In this document: in pieces, positions 36,901 to 51,900 of the stretch
Layout: each line of letters opens with the position of its first letter
How positions within the stretch are numbered: the stretch's first letter is position 1
NCBI GenBank assembly: GCA_036937835.1
Contig: CM072870.1
Location: 16,897,501 to 16,961,500 of the forward strand
Length of the DNA stretch: 64,000 bases
Reading direction: 5' to 3'
Source: Pampus argenteus
Lineage: Eukaryota > Chordata > Actinopteri > Scombriformes > Stromateidae
The notes under the pieces: model-generated
The model's database searches: none
Told to the model about the DNA's origin: nothing
The model's input: the letters and a program-made list of their open reading frames with translations, nothing else
Translations under genes and position numbers: made by a program

Positions 36901-39900
36901 GCAAAGGTCACAGTCTATTCTGGGCCTCGTGCATAATGTTGGGTCTATTCCCCTGAACGTGGCACACATAGGCATACATATGCACACACTGAATGTCACA
37001 CAGGCTCCTCAGATAATAATCAACACATCATCTCGTTCATGAGGTCAAAGGGCACTCTTGTACCTCATCACAACAAAGCGTCATATGTCTAGTGTGACCT
37101 CAAAACTGAATGTGTGAAACCATTATTATAGTTTTATAATGATACAATATTTGTAGAATATTGGCATAATGTTAACTGACATATGGTAATATTAACATTT
37201 ATTAGCTTTTTGATTGTAGTAGGATTTAAAATTGCAGTTTATTGAGTCACAAGAGAAATTGTGGTGAACGTGATCAATAGAATAACTGGCACATTTCTTT
37301 GTTACACTGGTCAGCAACACTAAAGAACTGTTGCAGTGTTCATGTATGTTTTTTTTCTTTGTTTTGACTGCATATTTTCAGTTTTGGCTGGATGCTAGAT
37401 ATGCAACACATACTATTTAGGCATCACCTGTGGTTTACTGTCTGTTATTTGCTACCCTTTAATTTTATACTGGTTATATCTATCATTTCCATCATATCAT
37501 TTCCTCTTCATTCGGTGGTCATTACTCCATTCAGTCACTAAAGTCAACTCTGATCTTTCTCAGCTGTGTTGGAGCAGAGATCAGATTTAGCCTAGATGAC
37601 ATCATATGCAGAGTTGGTTAATCCCAGGAGGAGGACTTTGTGTGGTGCTCACTCAATCCACACTAGTCTACAGAGGTTACCACAGGTTGAAATACGGAAA
37701 CCACTGCCTAATCCATGATGACATAATCATATATTTGTACAAGCATCAAGTGTTTTACTAAGAGGGATCCTTGAAATGGCACATTTCATCTAACAGACCA
37801 TCCCCATGCTTTTATGCTACTAGAGCAATATTTGCTGATAATGGTGATAACATCAAATCTGTATTTTTAACTTTGAGCAAGAGCTATTATAAGTCTGTTA
37901 TCACTATTTGATGTACGTGTCATCACTGAAGTTGCTTTTGTAGTGTTTGACTGAGAAGCCAACCAATGATAGTGGTAGCAGAGATGGTGTATGGTTGATT
38001 GACAAAAGAAGCTACAATTCTGGCTGCATAAAGATTATTTTTTATAAATTTAATGAAAAAAAACCCAAACAAAATGCCTGTGAAGATGCAAAGGAAGCAG
38101 ACATCTCGGCCCCATTATTACAACAGAAATATCAGTATATCAGGCTATATTACTGTATTGATTGTCTGTCTGTTCCAACTCTAGTAGTTGGTGTCATGCC
38201 AGTAGCTGATAAAGGTTCATTAAATTCCCTCAACAGAGTTAGGGGATTAAACTAGAGAACCTTTGTTTCAGTCTGTTATTCTACAGTCAAAATATAGCTT
38301 GGTGCAGTTATCATGCAGAGACTCACACGTGTGCCTGTCTTGTTGGATGATATATTGGCCCAGAAATAATTGCAATAAGCATTTTAAGACCAATTTATGC
38401 CACTGATATGATGATAATATAATATAATAATAATGCTATTCTCAAGAGTATGCATGCATGTATCTTACGATAAGTCAATATATGGACATAATAATTTTGA
38501 TGACAGGCCTGCATACAAGACTTGTTTAGGCTCAACGACACTTAATGCAAATACACAGAAAGATACAGTCAGTATTCCTCCTGCAGTGTGGAACAGCTGA
38601 AGTGGAGAGGTTACTGCAGCAGCAGGTCAGACAGGGAAGGGCCCTTCTGACCTGTGGGTCAGCTGCCCAGGACACAGGCCAGCACACTTGGCAAAATGCT
38701 GCTCTATGCAAAACGCCACACAGGGTAACCAGGAAAAATCACTCAATTGCTCTCTAATTAAATACTGTGAGTAAGTTGATGTAAAAGCTGAATTAGGATA
38801 GTTATTAGTTAAATTGTTTTCATTCAAACAGTGACTTCAGATGTTCAAGCTAGACAATAATGTCAACGAGTATGGTTTAAAGTATAGTTTTTGAATAAAT
38901 AAAGCTTCAAACAATTCCCTTCCCCCTCTTCTTGCCTCTGTGGTGGCAGTCCTGCCATGTCAGAGGACAGCCCTCATTTTGAGCATGTCAGCCCAGGGAG
39001 CAGATCAAATATTTGATATTTGCGAGAGCTGAGAAAAATCCTTGTCGTATGCAGAGATGTTACATCAGATATTTGCAGCTCGGCACTGGTCATTTTCACA
39101 GCCATAGCTTAGCCCATCTGCTGGGAAAATAGATGACTCTTAAGTACGTAAAGCTGCCATAAGCCTCTGTTTCCTATTGTAAGCTGTTTTAAAGGGTCCT
39201 GCAGTTTGGTGCCATCTGTTTTGACTCATTATTATTTATATATTTTATATTTTCTTTCTCTCCCCTGGCATGGCCTGACTCAAAGACATGCCAGTTGTCC
39301 ATGTTCATGTGGGAGGTGGATGACGCTTCAGCAGTTCCCTGCTACGCCTCCCAAACTAGTCACGTCTCCTCCTCCCACAGCCTTCCACTCCTCTCTATTG
39401 CTGTTTGTTCCCCTCCACTCTCAATTTCTGTTGCATCCCCAGCAGGCCCTTTTCCACATGCATAGTAATTGTCACTCCTCTAGCAGTCTTCCTTGTTGGC
39501 ATCTCGAAGGAGCAGGAGGTTGAATGATATTTCCTATAGACTGTAGACTGTACACTGTAGAGTTTTTTTGTACTGTGTTTCATGGGGACAAATGTGATTT
39601 GATAAGTAAGATATGACGGGATATTTTGGCTGTTTGGGGCATAGAGGTGTACAGTAAAGCAAGGTTTTTTTTAAACTACTTCTGCTTCTGATGAATCCTT
39701 GAACTGAAACCACAGCATGCGTCCTTTTCAGACTTTCAGAGTCATCAGAAATGAATGATTCAAAGTCCCTCACTGTGTTGAACATGGCTTGTACTTAGTG
39801 CGCACACTCCTACATGCTGTCAGGGCATCAGAAGAGAAAATGCTCCTGATAAAGGCCTAATGGCGTGAATGTGGGAGCTTAACAGCCTTTCAGCTTTTAG

Positions 39901-42900
39901 TTTTATATAATTTAAAATAGAAGTGCTTTGGGATTAGATGCACATGGGGAACAACTTTTAAGTTTAAATCTTACATTCAAGAGACTATACAATATACAAT
40001 AAAGGAAAATCTTATGTTTGATTGTTTTGAAATATCAGACTGTATTTGGACCCAGTAAAGCTAATATTGGGTGTCGGTGTGTGAACAGGGGGCATCATAC
40101 AGGCTAGGCCACAGCTATTAAAGATTATGGTGTGTGGTGGTGTATGTTTGTTCTGTCCTCTTCACGTTTATCTATAATGCCCTTGTCATCATGAGAGTGG
40201 GGCTAATCAGATTACATTTTAGGTTGTAAAGCTGTAGCTAGCAATATAATGACCAATATGTCCTGGTGGGTTAATTATCATCCATGTCATCACAAAAGCC
40301 TGCTGTTCACCAGCTGGAACTGCTTTATCTTCTCACATCCCACAAGTCTGACCTGAGTCTCAGTTACAGTTCTTGTATACATTAAAATAAATGCTGTATG
40401 TTACGTTAATTGTAGACCAATGTAATCGTTGGTAAAGTGTACGCAAGGTTTGTAACTCACAAGCTGCTTTCTTTCCCTTGGGGTGAAACACTTAACTCGG
40501 TCATTTGCATCCTTGTGATGGTGTAGTTTCCCCCTCACTGTGTGAAAATCATGCAAGATCTGTGATGCAATTTCTCCATTGTGGAGAAAGACTGTGTATA
40601 TTGTGTGTTAATTAATTTGTGAACTGTTAAATATTTAACGCTTTCTTTCCTTTCTTGTCCCCTCTCTTTCAGGAACCTATAAAATCAAGGGCGCCACAGC
40701 TCCATTTGGAGTATAGATTTTACAAACAGTTGGGAAATTCAGGTAAGAAAGATACAGAAGGCACCATAATGATGAATCAAATGCAAACATGCCTTTCAAC
40801 ACCACATTGGGCTGGGCAGAAAAGACTTTACAGAAACACTGAAATCATGTGCACCCTAAGGTTTATGTAGAAAAATTACTTCCACTCACATGTTTCAGGT
40901 TGTGTTTGAGAAGGCAACATGATTATAAACACAGTAATTTTAATATAGTTCTTATTTAATTAAATTGGCTAATGTTTAATTAATACAGAGTTGATAGAAG
41001 TCTGAGCAGGTTGCATTAGTCTTGTTTGGTTTTGTGAGTGTCACAGGTTTCCTTGAAAGGCCAGCTGATAGTACTGCAGATGATAGTTGGCTTAGGGCAA
41101 CATACTGTAAATATAGTAGCCATTAATTAAGAACGAGCTAAGAAATGTGAGTTAAAGAGAGAGAGGATGACGAAGGAAGAAGATTTAATCCCTAATTGTT
41201 GACTCTGATACAGAAGTGGCCAAATATGTTGATTTTTCACTTGGTTGAGTGGATTTCTTTATGCCATACCACTGGTATTAACTAGTGTGAAACAAATTGT
41301 CTCCATCTGCCATGCTGTCGCTTACTTGTGTTGTAAAAATTAACTCAGTGCTGCATGTAATTTTTAATATATAAAACTTTTTTAGTGTGAAATACTTGTA
41401 TTGTAAATATTTGCATTAAACTTTCATATGCCCAGTTATGCAGTTTATTTGTTGTGCAGCTGTTGTCCATGCTGTATTAGTAGTAATTTGATTCTTTCTC
41501 TGTAGTCATTCACTTTTCATAGATGATGTTAATTTAGGAAAATTTTAGTTTACACAGTGTCCACATTGTTACATGAAACCTCAGTTTTAAGATGTATTTA
41601 CTGAGGAGAGAATACATAAAAAGTACAGTTTTCACGTGTGTATGAAAGGGAAATATGGAAAGGAAGCACTTCCATTCGTGTAGACATGCCAAACAGACAC
41701 GTAGACAGACCAAACTGTAAAGGCCACCGTTCTACTTGAGGCTGAAATTTCACAGTGGTTGTTTGTCTTTCCACATCTGTGGGAGTCGGTGGATTCTTTG
41801 AAGTCCTGTTTCTTCCTTTCTGATCCCACCTCTACAGTATCCAGAGTTTTTCCTCTTCCTACTGCACTGACCAGAACTGTGCTGTATTTGACGTTTGTCT
41901 CATACTGTCACCTCGCAGCAAGAAGGTACCAGGTGTAATATCTGGGATTTCCAGTGGCTGCCAGTAATTCTTTTAAAATCCACTTTTTACTAACTGGATT
42001 GAGGCTTGTGTGTGAAATAAGTTTGGTTTTTAAGCATCAGTATGTAAAATGTTGATCTAAATAGTAGTCACTGTATCAGTGTATATATATTTGAAATCTA
42101 TGTTACATTTGTCCTTTTATATGGGAAAGGCTTGTAGATATAATTGTACTATTGGAAGTGTGTGTTTGTGTTTGTCTTGGTTTAATTTAGCGACACGTGC
42201 CGGCTTCCTGGCTCCCTGTACCACAGCAAAAGCCCTCCGCTGTTGATAAGGAGGTGGGGCATCAGGGCAGTCCTTGTCTATTTATAGATGGCCCTCTACA
42301 AGCAGTTGGGCCATTATGGTGTGTCTACTTGAATAGCCTGATTTAACTGTGTGCTGCCTGCAGAGAGTGAAGAGGAAACTCTCAAACACGCATCACTAAC
42401 AGGGTGTGGTTTATTTTCTATTTTTTCATAGCTGTTAGCTTATTTCAATCTGTCACTTATATATGATTGTATATATATGATAATTGTCATCTCCTCCTGT
42501 GCCATTCCTTTAGTCCGGGCTTGTCTCTCTGCTTTCTGTCATTTGTTCTGGTGCATTAAACACATCCTGACCCTTATTCCAGTGAGACCACAGATTGCTA
42601 TCGGCATTACTTTTATTGGCTGAGGTCTGGGGTTGTGCAATATGTAAATAATAATAATAATAAAAAGGTTGTTAAAATTATATGATGACACTATAGTATT
42701 TTCACTCTGAAAGATAAAGGCTGCTCTTTACATGATTGTGGTTATGATTGCAGCTGCGCAGCTTTTACAGATCTGAGTCAACACGATCTTCCAATGTGAC
42801 TCTAGCTCTTTATTATGGTTTAGCAGCCTGTAAAACAATAATATGAACATATTGAATAGTATATTCAGGAGCAGAGCTTGACTAGACTGGATCATGGTGT

Positions 42901-45900
42901 GCAGGATCCACTGGCAGTATGTATTTACAGGAAAACAGGAAATCCCCTCAATTCTCCTGTGATATTTCTATAGGAACATAAACACTGTCTCTGATACTCT
43001 ACAACAAAGACATAGACACAAGAAAGGGTTTTTTGCACATCCTGTACCATAATAGTCATACAGTGCTAGTGATGTCACATTGACCTATGCCTATTATTAG
43101 TATTCATTATTAAGTATTTCTATCTTTCAAAAAGAGAAACATGCTCAGATATTTTGTCTTTCTTTGGTTTGAGATCAGGTGTATTTTGTTTGGATGAAGC
43201 AGCTGGACATCTCTGACTGTGTCTTGACATCATGAGAAAGTCTAAACATTTTTAGATGCAGCAGGTGGTGTGACGTGCCAAATAATGTCGCCAAAGTGTG
43301 AGCAACAAACAATGTGTGTGTTTAAATCAAGGCCTTTATTAATGACACGATTCAGTCTTTTACTGCTTGCATGATATTTTGAAAATGAATCAGTATATTA
43401 AGTCTGCAAAATTAAGCACTTTAAATTATCACAAAAAAAAACTATTCTCAAAAAAAAAAACAACAACAAGAAATTAACTCAGTGGTGGCTCATAACATTT
43501 GTTCTGTGATCCAGTGTTACTGATGTTGAGATCAGACATAATCCTTTGGCTGAGCCAGAGACACTTTGAGTGGTTCGACTGTCATCTAAAAATGGTTACA
43601 ACATGAACGCAACAGAGCAGAGAGGCCTTGTCTCCATCTGATGATTGCCACTACATGGTGATATGACAGGAGGGCTCACTTGACTGCCTTGAATAGGAGG
43701 AATCAAGGCGATAGATTAAATCTACTTATGTTGTCTACTTGGCTAAATGGGGACATGTGACCCTGTTAGTCCTACACAACCCAAGAGCCTCAAGTATGTC
43801 ACAGCGTTGACTACTGGGTGCTTAACGCCCAGGAGGAGCTTATCTATACGCTGTTAATTCTCTCCTGTCCTGAACAGATCCCAGCTGTTGGGAATGCTGC
43901 TTTCCATCTTACTAATTTGGTGAATCTACTTTTTAGTTAGTAAATTAAATGAAAATTTACAGACAGTATAACTCTGTAATTGACCCATTTTCTGTCACAT
44001 CAGTATATTTGATAAATTAATTCTTTACAGTGCTATGTACCCCTTAAAAGTACTTTTAAGTAATGTAATTAACCACGTGTGTCCAGTCTAAGTCACAGAT
44101 GAGTTCAGGATTTGTTGAATTTGTTCACCAGCAGATGTGTAGAGTGAGGGGAGTAAACACGGTGTGGAGGAACAAATGGGTCGTTTCAGCAGCAGCAGTC
44201 TATTAAACACGCATTTCTTAAAATAAAACATGCAGCAGATGGAATGAAATAACATAAATAAAAATAATATAAAAATGTTGTTCAAATTTGTATAGAATAT
44301 GACTTATTTCAACAATAGAAAGAAAATTGGCCTGATTTTAGGTCAAAAATAATTAAAGTGTCAGTGTTAGTAAAGCATGTTTTGTACTAGTCAGGTTGTG
44401 GTTCTTTGGCTTCTTCTTCAGGCATGTTACCACTGGAAAACCACAGAAAATTACACCCAGTTTTTATGGACCAGCTATTTATTAATAATATTTCACAGGC
44501 GGCATACAGTCATAAACACACCCAAGATTAGTGTAATTAGTGTCACATATAATGATTCCTCTTCTTGAAAATGATTTAATGATGTGTATCAGCATGTGCT
44601 GTTTTAGTGACACAGGATCTACAATGTATGGATCATAATATTTCATGTAAATCTTTTTATCCATGCCATGTGAATAGCTTTACAGAAAATAATAAGTTCT
44701 ATTTATATGTTCACTGCTATCATAGGATTAGCCCAGGTAAACATGTTTTAGATCAGTAATAAAGATATTACTTTTTACAATGCAGGAGTAAAACTGAAGC
44801 TACACCATAGTAACAAACACCATAAAATATCAAGAACATGAATTTGCTAGTTTGATTATTAAAATGCTTTTTACCATCATATATATATATATATATAAAC
44901 ATGGCACTCTGGAAAGTGCAGTTATGTGCCATCTATGGTGGCTCGACTAAACGTTGGTCCATCTAAATTTGTGTTACTATGATATCCTAGGGCTGAACAC
45001 TATGATTTCAGCGTTTACATCCTAATATATGTATGTCCTAGTAGTCACATTGCAATGGCTGCAATGTTGGAAAACAAAATAGGCCAACTGTGGAGCCTTA
45101 TATAAACCACTGTGCTACTTGACAGAATAACAATATTTTACTCATGACTATTGTTAAACACAAACAGTCCAGTCCGTCTGATAAATAACTTAATTTAGCC
45201 TTCTTTAACTGGTTTTGGGTGCATGCATCAAGAAAGGGCTGTGTTGAGTCTAAGAAAATAGAGTTGTTCTATTTTCTTGGACTCAACGCAGCCCTAGTTT
45301 CTCTAAATTCAGTCAAGTTATTACATTAGTGGATTCTTGCGAAGTGGAGGTATAGAGGTTAAAAGCTGCAGATATGTTGGTAAAATTGATAATTAACAGT
45401 TTTCCTATTTCTTCACTACTGTTCAGCCTTGTGGCGTCTTGTAGGATTGCTGTGCTCATGAGCTATGTTGTATTTGTAGCTCTAGGCTCAGTCTGTACAG
45501 GCCTGAGCACTGATCGCATTTCACCCTTGTGAGAACGTCTCCAGAGCACTGGGTCTAATGGAAGTCACCTCTTCTCCTCCTCCTCCTTCGTCCATCTCAG
45601 TGCACTCCATAATCTAAATCTTTAATACGCATTCCCTCCCATCTCCTCTTCTCGCTTCTTCTCTCTGGCCATCTCCTCTCTTCTCCAGTCCTCTCATCTC
45701 TGGCCCTTAACTGCCATGGTGCGGCCTGAGAGGGCCTTCCTGCAAATACAATGGGCTGGATTGTTGAAGTTGTCAAGACAGCAGGGGTCAGAGCACCACT
45801 GACGGTTGGTGTGCACTGAAAGAGAGCGTTTTCCCATAATGCTGAACAATATGTTTTATTTTTTATATGACCTTATGTAATAGTTAAAATTACAGACATT

Positions 45901-48900
45901 TAGCAGAACAGAGGGGATTACCTTTGCTTTTGGTGTCTAAAAAAAATCCATGGGCTTTAGCTTTTTGAAGAGGGCTGAATTGTCAGTCATGCTCCATCAT
46001 TTTGTTGTTTTCTGAACTGCAGACATTTTTTGGATGGGAGAGAAAATCTGCCCTTTGTTTTTTTTTTGTTGTGGATCGATTTCGTGACGGTTTGCTAAAG
46101 TCTGGCAGCATATTGCACACTGTGTATACTAAACATTAGCAAAAAAAAAAAAAATCATCTCAAATATGTGCTTCTTTTCCACCAGCTGTTGCTCACACTC
46201 ACCAGCACTAGATTATAATACACTGTGTGCTTTCCTTTTGTGATGAATCTGTTTGAATGCCCTCTAGATTTGGGCCAAGCTTTGATGAGTCAGCCTCCCA
46301 GTGATCTCTTGTCACTGCTTCATCTGTCATGGGCATCATTACCAGGAAAATCCTAGAGACTAACGTGTGTGTGTGTGTGTGTGTTGTGTGTGTGTGGTGT
46401 GTGTGTATATCTGTTTGTCTTGTGGGACTGACGTTGAGGAGTGATCAGGTAAATCCTGTAAACACTCTGCCCTGTGACGAGCAGATGATAAATGCACAGA
46501 ATCCAAACAACTGTCTTTATCTCTATCACACATTTATTTATTTTCTGTACAATAGGTACAGAAACTGTGTATTTCTCTCTAGTCTCTTTCCTTTTTTTGT
46601 ATCAATATCTTTATCTCACAGACTCGGAGATGTTCTGTCTTGTAGCTTTTCTCTCTCTCTTTGGCACCGCAGAAAGGTTCAAAGGTCTCAGATGGCTGGC
46701 CGGTGACACAACCACACTGTAAATCTGGGGACATGCCCAAATGTGGCATTTTTGGTTTTAACTGAGTCAAAAGTGATCCTCTGACAGTGAAATAAATGTC
46801 AGCCAAAAACAACCATGTGCATTATAAAACGCTTCTTTGGGGAAGGGCTATGCCACAAAAATAAAAAGCAGTTTCATGTTATTCAAGAGTGTTTTGTCAA
46901 ATGTAATGCTGGTTCCTCACAGACCGTTGACAGTTCATTTTGTTTTGGTGAGCTGGGAAGTCTGATGCCAGCTTCAGGTCACTGTAAGACTGCTTTTTGC
47001 ACAATCACAATCATTTTAATAATATCTGTGTGATTTTTTTTATTTTTTATTTTATTTTTTAAACAATAGTACTAATATGTTACTTTTGGTGTGTGAATTG
47101 TTTAATCAGAAGGATGGAGTTGTTTTGCCATACCCCAGTTTTCCTGCTTTCAAAAGACAATATGCCAGGTTGATTAATTTACATTCTTCAGAAGTCATAC
47201 ACATCACCACCAAATGGGTGTGGTGGTTTCTATTAGCAAAAGTATAATGGTGTTTCTTTTACACAGCATTCCTACTTCAGAAAAATGGAAATTGACAGAC
47301 CTGTTGAGGGACTCAAACGCAAGTGTAATTTGTCATTGCCGCTCTAGTTTTGTTGAGGAGACTCCTCCCACACTTTGTTCCTTATCAACAAGCCAGATTG
47401 ATAATCCAGTTCAGAGCAGGAAGCACCTTTCACATGACTTTCAGTGTTTCTGACTAAGTATTATATTATTGTGTCCTATGAGGCAACATTTAAATTCTTG
47501 TACAACATGTTAATACCTATGAAATAAGTTTTTGTATCTGTTTTGGTTTACTTGACGCAGGGATGAGACAGTAGAAACGGGAGCTTGAGTAATAAAAAGT
47601 TGAGAAATGGTGCCCTCAACTTTTTAAGGGGAACCATTTCTCAACTTTCAACAGAATTCTCAACAGCTTATTTGCATTTCCATGTCATCACTATAGTAAA
47701 ACAATTCTGTATTGTATACTTTATACAAAAAAAATGTTGTATATTTTATACAAAAAAACAAAACAAAACAAAATATAGCACAATAGCTCAATAAAAGTGC
47801 CCATTATAAAGTGCAAATATTATTCTGTGTCATTTAACTGATTGGTCATGGCTTGATTTAACAAAACCAATTTTATTCGTGTGTGTCTTTCCACAGAGGG
47901 AATCCCACAGGTGTACTACTTTGGTCCTTGCGGGAAATATAATGCCATGGTGCTGGAGCTGCTCGGGCCCAGTCTAGAGGACCTGTTCGACCTCTGTGAC
48001 CGCACCTTCTCCCTCAAGACCGTCCTCATGATAGCCATACAGCTGGTAAGGCCTGGAGTAGGACAGCAGATGGGTTACAGAGACTTTAGCAAAAATGTAG
48101 TGCAACTTTGAAAGCATTTTTAATAATGAAGGAAATGCTATCTAAAGATGAAAACTTTGATGATCATTAAAATACAAGCATCAAGAGCATTTCATCTGTA
48201 GCTAGGTAAACGTAATAAAGCAATGACGTTTGCTAAAAGTATCATCAGTAATGTTATTTTTTTTTTATCCGCCTCATACTGAAATTGTGAAATGTCTTCA
48301 AGTTTCAAAACTGTCTGGGTGGTTGAGTGATTGAAATTTCATATTCTGACCCTGATCCATTTACTGCTTGTCTAGATTACACGGATGGAATATGTCCACA
48401 CAAAGAGTCTGATATACAGGGATGTGAAGCCAGAAAACTTCCTGGTTGGGCGGCCAGGAAGCAAGAGGCAGCACACCATCCACATCATTGACTTTGGTCT
48501 GGCCAAAGAGTACATAGACCCCGAGACCAAAAAACACATCCCTTACCGGGAGCACAAGAGTTTGACTGGAACGGCACGATACATGAGCATCAACACACAC
48601 CTGGGAAAGGGTGAGAAAGTTTCAGTAGTGTGATTACTCCTTTAAATTTTGCATATACAGGCATTGCTTGCAATAATTCAGTTGCGTGGAGGTTAAAATG
48701 TGTACAAAACATCGATGATGTGTACACCGCATTGTACACAAACTAAGTTGATTTTGCATACAGTTGTTTGCGTAACCGTTTGAAGCTGCTGCACTAAAGA
48801 TGATTCCTGTGGTCAGCATTGTTTGTTTAGGCTTATTGTCATTTTCCACATCTATCTGTCATAAATCTTTGAGATTTATCCAATGTATAGCTTTCAGCTG

Positions 48901-51900
48901 CAACAAGTCAATTAACAAAATATGAATTGGCAACTGTTGTCATGATTGAATCATTTTTTTAGTCACCTTTTAAAGTAAAAATGCCAGAAATTATCTGGTT
49001 TCAACTTCTCAAATCTGAAGATTTTATGCCTCCTTTCTGACAGTAACTGTAGTAAACTGAATAATTGGGGTTTTGGACTTTAACAATAATTATAACAGGC
49101 ATTTTTGTACCATTTACTGACATTTTATAGACAAAGCAATAAAATAGTTGACAGATTAATCAATAATAAGTTGCAGCTCTAGTGTCATAGTAAGCCATGT
49201 GTGTCCCCTCTCAACTTGCTCATTGCTCATCAGCAGGTTAAGTGAAAACCTACAGACTGTTTGCCTTTTCTATATGGTTCCTTTTAAATCATGGATGATT
49301 ACAGGCTTGAATTATTGAATATGTGCTTAACTTGTTCAACATTACGTAATTGTAATACCTATATATGTCCTACTGTCTAGTTACCTGTTATTCTTGCCAA
49401 CTGGTGAGAACGTGAATGTGTTTCTCACAGCTTTCCTGTTTTTATTTCTGTTTTCTATTTCAGAGCAAAGCAGAAGGGATGATTTGGAGGCGCTGGGTCA
49501 CATGTTTATGTACTTCCTCCGAGGCAGCCTCCCGTGGCAGGGCCTAAAGGTACTGTAGCACATTGTTTGATCATCCGCATGTTGGCACATACTGATATAT
49601 GTTAGAGTCTCATAATACCCATAATGTTTAGTGTGGAGATTTACATTTTTCCTGCTGCACTTCTCAATACAGTATCACTTTCATACCAACCATCCAAGAA
49701 AACACCATCCACTCACACTGGTGACATTTCAAGGTTTCCCCACTGGTGTTGGTTTGACTTATTGAACCTGAAATCTGTGTTGGAGAATCAACCTCAGTCT
49801 CACACAGAAACACACATTTTTTAGATGCCTTTTGATTGCTTAATTAGCTTCTGTTTCACAGAACTTGATATCTTCTGTGGCTTATGTAAATGATAACACA
49901 TGGCAACTTGAAGCAGACTGGTTCCCTCTGCTAAGTCTGCTACTTTCTGTATTGAGAAACTGAGTGCTTTGTTTATTTATTCTTTGGTTACATACCAAAG
50001 AAAAGTAAAAACGGTCACCCAGTTTGTGGTGAGTGTCTTTAGTTAGCACCCAACATGAAGTGCACACCGCAGAGGGTTTTATCTTCCTCGCTGCACATGC
50101 TGTGACCACTTGCTAATATAACCCTATGCCATTTGTCAGTCCACGCTGCTTGTGGTAGAACAGCTGATAGCAGGAAAGGCTTTCACAAATGTCTGGTCTT
50201 AGGTTGCAAGAGTTTTAAACTTTGATTTTTAAAATTGGATTTCATCACACGTATAAATATAAGTTTTAATAAATGTCTGCTATGACATCCTTAAGTCTAA
50301 AGGAATAGAGCATAGTGGTGCATCACACACTACACAGTGTTACCATTATTATACCAGCGGCATTATGCATCAACTTGTCACCTGCCATCCAGTCAGAATG
50401 AAGAATTCTAAGTGCTCAGTGATGGATAACACAGTCTTCCTCATGACAGGATCCTCCACAGGTTCTTTCAATCAAATGTAGACACCGAATATATTGCTAC
50501 AAAGAAATATCCCCTTCCATACAGTTCCTATTGCATCAGAAGAGTTCACTGGGAATGCCACATAGTTTGATGAAGGAATGATTACAGATGGTAGGAGACT
50601 TGAGTTGCTGATCTTTTTGTGAGAGGTGATATCAAAGGTGTACATAGAATAAGACTAGAAGACACAACACCTCGTGAACATTTGCTAGGTGGGAGGAAGT
50701 ACGTGGTAGAGGAAATTTGTGTGATGTTTGTGGAGGATGATGTCAAAACAAGTTCCCACAAACACGAGTTGATTGTCAGAAAATGAATAATATGAATGAA
50801 TAAATGATTGTCAGAAATTGACCACATATTTGATGGTTCTGGCTCCTTAAATTTGAAGACCTGCTGTTTTTCTTTTTCATATATGATAGTTAATTGAATA
50901 TCTTAACATTTTAGACTTTTAAACACAAGCCTTCCATGACTTTTTTTGGTAAACCAATAGTCCAAAATTCAAGATGTTCAGTTTACTGTCATACATAACA
51001 CAACAAAAAGGTGAATGTTTGACATTTTGCTTGAACATGACGGAAACTATGAATCAATTCTAAATAATTAGTTGCTGATTATCGACTAATTGATTAATTG
51101 ACTCATTGTTTCAGCTCTAAAAACACAACTTTCTATTTTTCTAGCCACTGGGTGCTAAGTCTATAGCGTCATGGCATCTTAAGATGACAATCACAAAACT
51201 CCGGTTCTGTACATGTCTGTGTAAAATGACTCAAGAAGAGAATAATTGACCAGATGGATTTGCAACTGTTTGCAACTGAAATGCCCAATCCACAGACATT
51301 TGAATATAACACATTGTTTATTCACACTGCCCCAACTATGTATTAGCCTAAATTTGAAAAATAATATGTATTTTTCCTTTTTCTCTTCTAGGCGGACACT
51401 TTAAAGGAAAGGTATCAGAAAATTGGGGACACCAAACGAGCAACGCCCATTGAAGTGCTTTGTGAAAGCTTCCCTGGTCAGTAGAACCAGACAGTTTCAT
51501 TTTTTGTGTAGTGTGTTAAATTTCTTTAGTGGTCAACCAAATGTCTTATGTGACAATGTCTTTCCGTTTGCTACAGAAGAGATGGCCACCTACCTGCGCT
51601 ATGTGAGGAGGCTGGACTTCTTTGAGAAGCCTGATTACGACTACTTGAGGAAGCTCTTCACTGATCTGTTTGACAGGAATGGCTACACCTTTGACTATGA
51701 ATACGACTGGGTCGGCAAATCACTTGTGAGCCCCTCTTAATGTACCCTCCTTCTCCTCTGAAGTTCTTTCATTTGACCATCAGGTCTGATGGCTGCAGTT
51801 GCTTTAATGCGCTCACTTTGACATTAGGTTAAGACTGATTTTAAAGTAGCTCAGATCGGTCATAATGATTCCTTTGAATTCAACAGTTTTTCCCCTCTTT

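Larger units (their letters stand above)
40743..47896 (+). other. csnk1g2: csnk1g2 intron 3
   Basis: A 7.2-kb intron with two striking hairpins (45235-45295 and 47596-47648), an AT run (44879-44898) and a GT microsatellite (46365-46408). No coding exon supported. Confidence 0.6.
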
